8,857 bases of DNA, from assembly GCA_002431355.1 (NCBI GenBank), contig DJEQ01000018.1, forward strand, positions 35,489-44,345, in the 5' to 3' direction. This document shows positions 1 to 5,438 of the stretch, piece by piece. This DNA comes from Oribacterium sp. UBA5894. Lineage in GTDB: Bacteria > Bacillota > Clostridia > Lachnospirales > Lachnospiraceae. Each line of letters begins with the position of its first letter. Position 1 is the stretch's first letter. The notes beneath the pieces were generated by a model. That model was not told the DNA's origin and did not search any database. It saw nothing but the letters and a program-made list of their open reading frames with translations. Both the position numbers and the translations under genes were made by a program.

Positions 1-198
1 GCTCTCCGAAGCACAGTACTCCAAGAGCGGAAAAATCTAAGCTAGGAACCCTAAGCAGCACTAAGCCCTCTGCAATCGTGGAGTTTTCTTTATGAAAACT
101 CCACGTTGACAGAGGGTGCTGAGGGAAAATTACTCTAAGTGCTGCTAAGGGGACCTGGCTTGATTTTTGCACGCCCTTTCCGTATGGCTTCGGAGAGC
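1..198. repeat. long imperfect palindrome / single-hairpin element
   Basis: No protein gene is visible here. The stretch folds on itself nearly end to end: 1-12 pairs perfectly with 187-198 (GCTCTCCGAAGC and its complement), 23-29 with 172-178 (one mismatch), 31-46 with 154-168 (one bulge, one G.T), 49-52 with 148-151, 54-62 with 138-146, 66-72 with 110-116, and 77-88 with 94-105 around the loop TTTAT (89-93). I count about 72 pairs by hand, with one 18-nt bulge at 117-134. It may be a palindromic MITE/REP-like element, whose 12-bp ends would be terminal inverted repeats, or a structured RNA. No target-site duplication can be judged because the window starts at the left end. Its core recurs at 8800. 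The pairing is seen directly; the nature of the element is inferred. Confidence 0.8.
45..150 (+). repeat. core of the repeated hairpin element, copy 1
   Basis: Positions 45-79 align with 8800-8833 at about 31 of 34 positions plus one gap. The best block is 57-79 against 8811-8833, with one difference in 23 bases. After this block both copies form a hairpin with a 5-nt loop, and the inner stem TTTTC/GAAAA is identical. The outer stem bases change in pairs: G80-C102 is C8834-G8856 in the other copy, and A82-T100 is C8836-G8854. The loop bases differ (TTTAT against ATCAG). Outside the core, the 5' arm 1-44 is not recognisably shared with the sequence before 8800, so the conserved unit may be only the roughly 100-nt core. 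Confidence 0.75.
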
Positions 199-224
199 CC
201 TCCCTCGCCGGAGCCCGAAATGAC

Positions 225-245
225 CGGAGCCTGTTACTGTTCACT
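225..245 (+). repeat. left flanking inverted repeat of the AT-rich array
   Basis: TACTGTTCACT at 235-245 is the exact reverse complement of AGTGAACAGTA at 699-709. The octamer CGGAGCCT lies just outside it at 225-232 and recurs in direct, not inverted, orientation at 712-719. A further CCGGAGCC is at 208-215. The two sites bracket the array at 330-656. Chance could explain an 11-mer alone, but the adjoining octamer makes that less likely. Function is unknown. Confidence 0.5.
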
Positions 246-329
246 CATAACCTATGAGATCATAAGCAGATGAACACCACCCATACGTTCTGGAAGCGAG
301 TCTGAAAAATGCTTTAAACTTGATTCGAC

Positions 330-656
330 TATATACGATCAGTCGATTTTCAAAATTGTATATATGCTTTTTGACTCCAAATTGACTTTTTTTCGTAAAA
401 AGTATATACGCGATGACATTTATTAAAATCGTATATATGAAATTGCCTTTTTTAAGCTTAAAAACAAAAGATGCGTATATACGATTTCTGAAAAGAACTT
501 TTCGTATATAACTAAGGGCGCTTTTTAGTCCCTAATATCCCAAAATCGATATATACAATTTTTGGAAAAGGCTCATCATATATATTGTTATTAGTTTAAC
601 AAGCGCTAAGTGAGGAAATTCTATACATAAAACGCTGCTTTCCATAATCGTATATA
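330..656. repeat. AT-rich array of five ~73-bp units with paired ATCGTATATA motifs
   Basis: This intergenic stretch has no credible ORF and is much richer in A+T than the genes. An ATCGTATATA-like motif recurs on the + strand at 355, 428, 501, 575 and 647, which are steps of 73, 73, 74 and 72 bp. An inverted counterpart (TATATACGAT-like) recurs at 330, 403, 476, 550 and about 620, which are steps of 73, 73, 74 and about 70. Each inverted/direct pair is 25 to 27 bp apart, so each unit can form a stem of up to 10 bp with a 15- to 17-nt loop. The pair at 330/355 fits best, with one G.T; the last is degenerate. At 474-483 the motif is the full palindrome CGTATATACG. The bases between motifs are not conserved, so this is an ordered set of sites rather than a simple tandem duplication. 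It could bind a protein or form a series of hairpins; I do not recognise it. The flanks at 246-329 and 657-698 hold nothing further I can name. Confidence 0.75.
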
Positions 657-698
657 GTTTCTAGCTGCGTCCACGTTTGGCCGACATCTCAAAGTGCC

Positions 699-719
699 AG
701 TGAACAGTAGTCGGAGCCT
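699..719 (+). repeat. right flanking inverted repeat of the AT-rich array
   Basis: AGTGAACAGTA at 699-709 is the exact reverse complement of 235-245, and CGGAGCCT at 712-719 repeats 225-232 in direct orientation. Together they bracket the motif array. The site lies about 33 bp upstream of the likely lon promoter. Confidence 0.5.
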
Positions 720-751
720 TTCTGAAATATTCGTGAACTCCCGCTGTCTCA

Positions 752-780
752 TTGACAGTACATGGGGCGGGTGGTATTCT
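752..780 (+). promoter_or_regulatory. probable sigma-A-type promoter of lon
   Basis: A perfect -35 hexamer TTGACA (752-757) is followed after 17 bp by TATTCT (775-780), which matches 4 of 6 positions of the -10 consensus. Transcription would begin near 786-788, placing the CIRCE operator at the start of the transcript, as is common for HrcA-controlled Gram-positive genes. TAGAAT (785-790) is a better -10 hexamer but has no suitably spaced -35. The start site is therefore inferred. Confidence 0.5.
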
Positions 781-789
781 TTTATAGAA

Positions 790-816
790 TTGGCACTCGT
801 ATAAATAGACTGCTAA
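790..816 (+). promoter_or_regulatory. CIRCE operator (HrcA binding site) upstream of lon
   Basis: TTGGCACTC (790-798), a 9-bp spacer (799-807) and GACTGCTAA (808-816) match the CIRCE consensus TTAGCACTC-N9-GAGTGCTAA at 16 of 18 half-site positions, with the exact spacer length. HrcA represses from CIRCE, and repression is relieved on heat shock. The classic targets are groESL and the dnaK operon; here the next gene, about 90 bp downstream, is the Lon protease. The element predicts heat-inducible lon transcription. Confidence 0.85.
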
Positions 817-827
817 CAGCATGGGTT

Positions 828-843
828 CAGGCGTCTTCGCCTG
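828..843 (+). other. leader hairpin upstream of lon
   Basis: CAGGCG (828-833) pairs with CGCCTG (838-843) around the loop TCTT. It lies in the predicted 5' UTR of lon between CIRCE and the ribosome binding site. It has no U-tract, so it is not a terminator; it may affect mRNA stability. Function is inferred. Confidence 0.45.
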
Positions 844-894
844 GAGAATGAGTGCATGAATCTACATGAAGCCGTGGCAGCACGGCTCATTCAC

Positions 895-899
895 AGGAG
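895..899 (+). promoter_or_regulatory. ribosome binding site that fixes the lon start
   Basis: AGGAG lies 7 nt before the ATG at 907. This decides for 907 over the in-frame ATG at 856, which would add 17 residues not typical of Lon N-termini. A GGAG at 843-846 could weakly serve the ATG at 856 but is buried at the edge of the leader hairpin. Confidence 0.75.
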
Positions 900-906
900 T
901 ATAAAA

Positions 907-3195
907 ATGAAAGTGATTCCACTGTTTAATGTGCTGGTTTTACCGCATTCCAATATATTTTTTCAGACCCAGGCCTTTCGCGCGGCAGCGGGGAACAATG
1001 TCTACCAGGGCGATGAGGTGACCATCCTCGTTCTGAAGGAGCAGCAGACGCGGGAAGAGATGAACGCGGAGAGCTTTTATCCGATCGGCGTGGAGGGCAT
1101 CGTCGAAGAGATCAGTACGGAGGGCTATGTGGTCGTTCGTACGGCGGCGCGTGTAGATGTACAGCAGGTGTCGGTGAGTGAGCAGGGAGAGATCTTTGCG
1201 GAGACGACGAAGCGCCCGGACCTCATGGATATGGATCCGACGGAAGCGCATCTCAAGCTTGGAAAGATCAAGGAAGTGCTTCGGGAGATGGTGTCGCGCT
1301 TCCGTTTCGGCGATATGATGCGCACCTACATCGATCAGTACAGCTCGATTGAGGAGGCGGCCTCGATTCTCAGTGCATGGCTTACGCTCAGCAACGAGGA
1401 ACGCTATGCCATCCTGAAGGAGGATTCAGCGCGCGCACGCTTCGAGCGCCTCGAGCAGATCATTTATGAGTATGCAGAGGTGGCGAAGGTGACCTCGGAT
1501 GCGCAGTCTGCGCAGCAGGAGGATTACCAGAAGGCCTATAAGGAACAGGCCCTTCGGAAGCAGATCGATTATCTTCAGAATGAGCTGGATGAAATGCATC
1601 CGGAGCAGGTATCCGATGCCCGGAAGTTTGAAATCAAGATTCAGGAATCGGGGATGAATGAAGAGGCGACACGGGAGGCCACGAAGGTCCTCAACCGTCT
1701 GAAGAACGATGGGCAGAATTCGGCCGAGTCCGGGATGCTCTATGATTATCTTGATTTCGTGACGGGACTTTCCTGGAAAAAGGAAGCAGCCGAGCAGATC
1801 GACCTCGCCGAGGCACAGAAGGTGCTGGATGAGGAGCACTTCGGCATGAAAAAGGTGAAGGAGCGAATCATTCAGCAGATTGCCGTGATGAACCTTCGGA
1901 AGTCGCAGGCCGGTTCCATCCTGCTGTTTGTCGGTGCACCAGGTACCGGTAAGACCTCCATCGGAAAGTCGATTGCGAAGGCCCTGCATCGGAAGTATGT
2001 GCGTGTTTCCCTGGGCGGTGTGCGCGATGAAGCGGATATCCGTGGCCATCGGCGGACCTACATCGGCGCCATGCCAGGGCGCATCATGGACGGCATTTCG
2101 AAGGCGGGTGTTTCCAACCCGGTGATGGTGCTCGATGAAATTGATAAGCTTTCCAGCTCCTTCAATGGCGATCCGGCAAGTGCACTGCTGGAGGTCCTGG
2201 ACCCGGAGCAGAACAGTACCTTCACGGACCATTATATGAATGTGCCATACGATCTGAGCGATGTGCTTTTCGTATGCACCGCAAACACACTCGATACGAT
2301 TCCAGGACCGCTTCTCAATCGTATGGAGGTGATTGAATTCCAGGGCTATACGCCGACGGAAAAGCTTGAAATTGCAAAGCGCCATCTCTTCCCGAAGGCG
2401 CTTCAGAAGGTCGGGCTGACAGCAGGAGATGTCGAGATTACGGACGAAGCGCTCGATACCATCATTTCGGATTATACCCGGGAAGGCGGCGTCCGTGGCT
2501 TAAAGAAGCGTCTCGACACGCTCTGCCGAATTGCGGCCGTGAAGTATATTCAGGCGGCATCGCATTCGGTCATCCAGGTGACACGCGCAGAGCTTCGGGA
2601 GTTCCTCGATATGCATGCCCTGCCGCACAATAAGGTGAAGGCATCTGCACAGCCGGGTGTGGTTACCGGGCTTGCCTGGACACAGGTCGGCGGTGAGATC
2701 CTGTACATTGAGACCCTCTTCACGAAGGGCTCCGGGAAAACCATCATCACGGGACAGCTCGGGGATGTCATGAAGGAGTCGAGTGCCATCGCACAGGCAC
2801 TCGTCCAGGCGCGCTTCCCGGAGAAGGCGGAGCTTTTTGAGAAGAATGACCTGCATATCCATGTGCCGGATGGCTCGACCCCGAAGGATGGCCCATCGGC
2901 CGGTATCACCATGACGACGGCGATCGCATCGCTCGTTACGGGGATTCCAGTACCGCCGAATGTGGCAATGACCGGAGAGGTGTCGCTGGAGGGCGCGGTC
3001 AGCGCCATTGGCGGACTTCCAGAGAAGCTGATGGCGGCCGAACGCGCGGGTGTGCGGAAGGTCTTCATTCCGAAGGAAAATGTCGACGACCTCCGCGACG
3101 TGGCGAAGGAGGTACGGGATCAGCTCGAGATCGTGCCGGTCGAGCGTGTGGAAGATGTGCTCGATGCACTTGGCATTCTGAAAAGCAAAGACTGA
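907..3195 (+). CDS. lon: ATP-dependent Lon protease (LonA, S16 family)
   Basis: Lon is a cytoplasmic hexameric AAA+ protease that unfolds and degrades damaged proteins and short-lived regulators. The 762-residue product is slightly shorter than E. coli Lon (784) and has all its parts. The N-terminal substrate-binding domain covers roughly residues 1-190 (start MKVIPLFNVLVLP), followed by a helical region. The AAA+ module has Walker A GAPGTGKT (343-350, K349) and Walker B VMVLDEID (406-413, D410, E411). The C-terminal S16 domain carries the Ser-Lys dyad: S664 in PKDGPSAG and K707 in GGLPEKL. The start at 907 follows AGGAG and gives the family-typical N-terminus. The gene has its own promoter, a CIRCE operator and a terminator, so it looks monocistronic. 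Nothing is missing or broken. The identity is secure; the heat-shock control is inferred from the operator. Confidence 0.97.
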   Translation: MKVIPLFNVLVLPHSNIFFQTQAFRAAAGNNVYQGDEVTILVLKEQQTREEMNAESFYPIGVEGIVEEISTEGYVVVRTAARVDVQQVSVSEQGEIFAETTKRPDLMDMDPTEAHLKLGKIKEVLREMVSRFRFGDMMRTYIDQYSSIEEAASILSAWLTLSNEERYAILKEDSARARFERLEQIIYEYAEVAKVTSDAQSAQQEDYQKAYKEQALRKQIDYLQNELDEMHPEQVSDARKFEIKIQESGMNEEATREATKVLNRLKNDGQNSAESGMLYDYLDFVTGLSWKKEAAEQIDLAEAQKVLDEEHFGMKKVKERIIQQIAVMNLRKSQAGSILLFVGAPGTGKTSIGKSIAKALHRKYVRVSLGGVRDEADIRGHRRTYIGAMPGRIMDGISKAGVSNPVMVLDEIDKLSSSFNGDPASALLEVLDPEQNSTFTDHYMNVPYDLSDVLFVCTANTLDTIPGPLLNRMEVIEFQGYTPTEKLEIAKRHLFPKALQKVGLTAGDVEITDEALDTIISDYTREGGVRGLKKRLDTLCRIAAVKYIQAASHSVIQVTRAELREFLDMHALPHNKVKASAQPGVVTGLAWTQVGGEILYIETLFTKGSGKTIITGQLGDVMKESSAIAQALVQARFPEKAELFEKNDLHIHVPDGSTPKDGPSAGITMTTAIASLVTGIPVPPNVAMTGEVSLEGAVSAIGGLPEKLMAAERAGVRKVFIPKENVDDLRDVAKEVRDQLEIVPVERVEDVLDALGILKSKD

Positions 3196-3236
3196 CAGGA
3201 CAGCTGCATGATGCCAAAACACGGTAGCTGTCCTGT
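3195..3236 (+). other. hairpin overlapping the lon stop codon
   Basis: ACAGGACAGCT (3195-3205) pairs perfectly with AGCTGTCCTGT (3226-3236) over 11 bp around a 20-nt loop. The stem begins at the last base of the lon stop codon. It has no U-tract and lies just 5' of the true terminator, so it may protect the mRNA 3' end or assist termination. Confidence 0.55.
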
Positions 3237-3240
3237 GGTT

Positions 3241-3274
3241 CAAGGGGACGGTCCAGCACCGCCCCTTGTTTTTT
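3241..3274 (+). terminator. rho-independent terminator of lon
   Basis: CAAGGGGACGGT (3241-3252) pairs with ACCGCCCCTTG (3258-3268) with one bulged A at 3248, loop CCAGC, and is followed directly by six T's (3269-3274). It is a GC-rich 11-bp stem with a U-tract in the classic arrangement, and it separates lon from the downstream genes. Confidence 0.9.
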
Positions 3275-3328
3275 GCAGCCAGGATGCGTAGTATATACAT
3301 AGCAATGGAAGAAAGGAGAAACAGCGCG

Positions 3329-4261
3329 ATGTTTTTACAGAAAGAACCTGCAATACAGGAAGAGAGAAAAACGCTTCCGAAGCTTTCCAGTGGCCTTCGG
3401 AACGCCGCAGGGGCGAAGCTTCGGAAAAGGCGAGCTGGCGGAGTTCTTCGTCCGCTTTTCTTCACGGCACTGTTCACTTCCGTCATGGCCTTCAGCGCCT
3501 TTGCTGGACAGAAGACGAAGGTCGCCTGCATTGGCGATTCTCTGACACGCGGCTATCTGCTGACGGATGCGCAGTCCTATCCGGCACAGCTTCAGACCCT
3601 GCTTGGGGATCCGTACGAGGTGCGGAATTTCGGCCATACCTCAAGCTATGTCATTGACGATGGCCCGATCGAGTACCGGAATACCGAGGACTACAGCGCG
3701 GCCATCCAGTACGATGCGGATATCCTGATCTTTATGTTCGGGTCCAATGATGTCGGCGCGTACAACTTCACGCCGCTCTACTTCGAGAATCAGTATCGGG
3801 AGCTGATCGACAGCTTCCGGAAGACGAAGAAAAACCCGAAGATTTATCTCATCATCGCACCGGATTCCCGTGACCTTCATTTCGGCCTGATTCAGCAGAC
3901 GGTGCAGCCGGTTATGAGCCTCGGGCAGCAGCTGTCGGCGACGGTCATTAACCCGTACTACCTCTTTTTCGGTCATTCGGAGGACTACCTGAGCGATGGT
4001 CTCCATCTTACGGAGGGCGCATATGGAAAGCTCGCGAAGCTGGTGTACCAGGCCATGACCGGGACAGCGACGTATGTGGCGGCACCTGCGGAGACACTTT
4101 CCGAAGCAGCGCAGGCGGAGAATAACCGTCTCTTCCAGGAGGCCACACAGTATCAGGCTGCAGAGCGCGCCGCCAAGGCGGAGGCGCTCCAGAAGCTGCG
4201 GGAGCAGTATCCGAATTATGAGACGACGGGGCTCTGGATTTCGCACGGCGTACACATCTGA
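3329..4261 (+). CDS. secreted SGNH/GDSL-family hydrolase
   Basis: The 310-residue product is a probable exported esterase- or lipase-like hydrolase; the substrate cannot be told from sequence. The SGNH blocks are clear: block I CIGDSLTRGY with nucleophile S71, a GSND motif at 138-141 (Asn of the oxyanion hole, N140), and DGLHLT at 223-228 with catalytic D223 and H226. A signal peptide is likely: basic LRKRR (31-35), a hydrophobic stretch at about 39-58, and an AFA cleavage site after A59. The n-region is unusually long. The C-terminus (about 245-300) is rich in Ala, Glu and Gln and probably helical, a tail beyond the catalytic fold. The start at 3329 follows AAGGAG (3313-3318, 10-nt spacing). 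A longer frame opening at a TTG in the lon terminator is rejected. It lies 113 bp before the LRR gene; shared transcription is possible. Confidence 0.88.
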   Translation: MFLQKEPAIQEERKTLPKLSSGLRNAAGAKLRKRRAGGVLRPLFFTALFTSVMAFSAFAGQKTKVACIGDSLTRGYLLTDAQSYPAQLQTLLGDPYEVRNFGHTSSYVIDDGPIEYRNTEDYSAAIQYDADILIFMFGSNDVGAYNFTPLYFENQYRELIDSFRKTKKNPKIYLIIAPDSRDLHFGLIQQTVQPVMSLGQQLSATVINPYYLFFGHSEDYLSDGLHLTEGAYGKLAKLVYQAMTGTATYVAAPAETLSEAAQAENNRLFQEATQYQAAERAAKAEALQKLREQYPNYETTGLWISHGVHI

Positions 4262-4299
4262 AAGCCTGAAAAGCGCTCCGATGGGGGCACATGACGTGC

Positions 4300-4329
4300 T
4301 GTACATGCGGATCGATTTGGCGCTATACT
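4300..4329 (+). promoter_or_regulatory. possible promoter of the LRR-VWA-MoxR genes
   Basis: TGTACA (4300-4305, 4 of 6 to the -35 consensus) lies 18 bp before TATACT (4324-4329, 5 of 6 to the -10 consensus), about 45 bp upstream of the LRR start. No terminator is visible after the SGNH gene, so this may be a secondary promoter within a longer transcript. Confidence 0.4.
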
Positions 4330-4374
4330 GGAAACATAAGTCTGCACTTCGATCGATAGGAACCTGGACTATTC

Positions 4375-5334
4375 ATGGGATTTACATTTGAGATTAAAAC
4401 AGAACGACAGCATACCTTTGCGTCCGTGACGGGCTATCAGGGCCCGGTGCGGACGCTTTTTGTACCCTCGGAAACCGAAGAGCACATTCCGGTGGAGGAA
4501 ATCGGCGGGCGGGCCTTTGCCTCACGCATGGATCTCGAGGAGGTCATCCTTCCAGACAGCGTGCGCTGCATCCGCTCCTTTGCCTTTTATAACTGTGCAC
4601 ATCTTCACTATATAAAGCTGAGTGATCGGGTCATCGATTACTATGATGGTGCGCTTCGCCAGTGCACAGAGCTCGAGGAAATTGAGCTTCATTTCCATAC
4701 AGCGGGAAGCGTTCGACTTCTGAAGGAGCTCATCGGCGACAGTGACGCAGTGCTTCCGGTGACGCTGTACCTTCCGAACGGCGATCGTGCCGCTCTGACC
4801 TTCCCGTCCTACGCGGACAACTACCAGGAGGACACGATGGCACGCGCGATTCACGAGCATATTGAGGGCGCAGGCTATGCGACTCGACAGCTGGTCAGTC
4901 GAACGGAGATCGATATGCAGGGCTACGATCGGCAGTTTCCGCGCTTTACCTATGATGAGCCGGCGAGTGCGGTCAATGCAGCCTTCGGCAGGCTGAGGAT
5001 GCCCTGGCGTCTGGAGGCTGCGTATCGTACACAATATGAGCAGTATCTCCGCGAAGAGAGCCCGACGATCCTCCCGCGCCTCCTACGGGCAGAACGGGAG
5101 GCACGCTTCGGACCGGAGGGAGAGCTCCGCTGGATCCCGCAGAATCCGACGCGAAGTGACGAACGTATTCGGTTTATGATGGACCATCAGCTGATCCTGG
5201 AGGAGGCCATTCAGCCCGCACTGGATGTTTGCACGGAGCTTCAGGACGTCGAACACGCCGCCCTCCTTATGAATTATCACCGGACACATTTTGCACCGAC
5301 GGTGAGCGCTGGCCCAGAGCTCTTTGAGCTATGA
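4375..5334 (+). CDS. cytoplasmic BspA-like leucine-rich repeat protein
   Basis: The product has 319 residues. The part at about 37-105 shows LRR_5 (BspA/TpLRR-type) repeats, with spacing such as IPVEEIGGRAFASRMDLEEV, then ILPDSVRCIRSFAFYNC and IKLSDRV...ALRQCTELEEIEL. LRR_5 domains bind proteins. Unlike surface BspA proteins, it has no signal peptide, membrane segment or wall anchor, so it should stay in the cytoplasm. Residues from about 125 to 319 form a charged, mostly helical region that I cannot assign to a family. The start is the first ATG after an in-frame stop at 4357; the AGGAA at 4358-4362 is rather distant (12 nt). Its stop overlaps the ATG of a 34-codon ORF, and the VWA gene begins about 100 bp on. 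The layout suggests an adaptor or partner for the MoxR/VWA pair, which is inference. Confidence 0.8.
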   Translation: MGFTFEIKTERQHTFASVTGYQGPVRTLFVPSETEEHIPVEEIGGRAFASRMDLEEVILPDSVRCIRSFAFYNCAHLHYIKLSDRVIDYYDGALRQCTELEEIELHFHTAGSVRLLKELIGDSDAVLPVTLYLPNGDRAALTFPSYADNYQEDTMARAIHEHIEGAGYATRQLVSRTEIDMQGYDRQFPRFTYDEPASAVNAAFGRLRMPWRLEAAYRTQYEQYLREESPTILPRLLRAEREARFGPEGELRWIPQNPTRSDERIRFMMDHQLILEEAIQPALDVCTELQDVEHAALLMNYHRTHFAPTVSAGPELFEL

Positions 5335-5435
5335 CGCAGGAGCAGCAGACGGTGGCCTCTGGAAGCATTGCCCACTTGTACAGCAGAACGGTGGAGGTGG
5401 GCCATGTTTCAAGAACAGATAGCAAGAAGGAATGA
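5331..5435 (+). CDS. possible 34-residue microprotein between the LRR and VWA genes
   Basis: The ATG at 5331 overlaps the LRR stop as ATGA, and the frame runs to a TGA at 5433-5435, three bases before the VWA start. It thus fills the gap exactly. The product begins MTQEQQTVASGSIAHLYSRT and ends in DSKKE; it is hydrophilic with no known motif. No good ribosome binding site precedes it, so it would depend on translational coupling. It could equally be a chance frame, or serve to carry ribosomes towards the VWA start, whose AAGGA (5427-5431) lies within its last codons. Confidence 0.3.
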   Translation: MTQEQQTVASGSIAHLYSRTVEVGHVSRTDSKKE

Positions 5436-5438
5436 ACC

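Noticed and set aside
330..656. CRISPR array
   Set aside because: The regular spacing with variable intervening sequence is suggestive, but the repeated motif is only about 10 bp, degenerate, present in both orientations per unit, and no cas gene is in the window.
330..656. Chromosomal replication origin
   Set aside because: It is AT-rich with phased repeats, but I see no DnaA boxes (TTATCCACA-like) and no dnaA or dnaN nearby.
272..779. Possible second inverted pair, 272-283 with 768-779
   Set aside because: Only 10 of 12 positions match, and the pair crosses rather than nests with the 235-245/699-709 pair, so chance is likely.
856..906. Upstream ATG for lon adding 17 residues
   Set aside because: The ATG at 907 has a better ribosome binding site and gives the N-terminus usual for Lon.
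3266..3299. Promoter of the SGNH gene near TATACA (3294-3299)
   Set aside because: A fair -10 exists, but no -35 of acceptable match lies at a normal distance, so I do not list it.
3266..3328. N-terminal extension of the SGNH hydrolase from a TTG
   Set aside because: The start would lie inside the lon terminator stem and has no ribosome binding site; the ATG at 3329 has AAGGAG.
2500..3531. 343-codon open frame on the minus strand
   Set aside because: It is antisense to lon and crosses the lon terminator into the SGNH gene. Its translation has no family motifs, and the lon frame is certain. Other long minus-strand frames (such as 1426-2385 and 6822-7961) are shadows of the same kind.
4281..4391. 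36-codon frame between the SGNH and LRR genes
   Set aside because: It overlaps the LRR start out of frame, has no ribosome binding site and shows no recognisable features.
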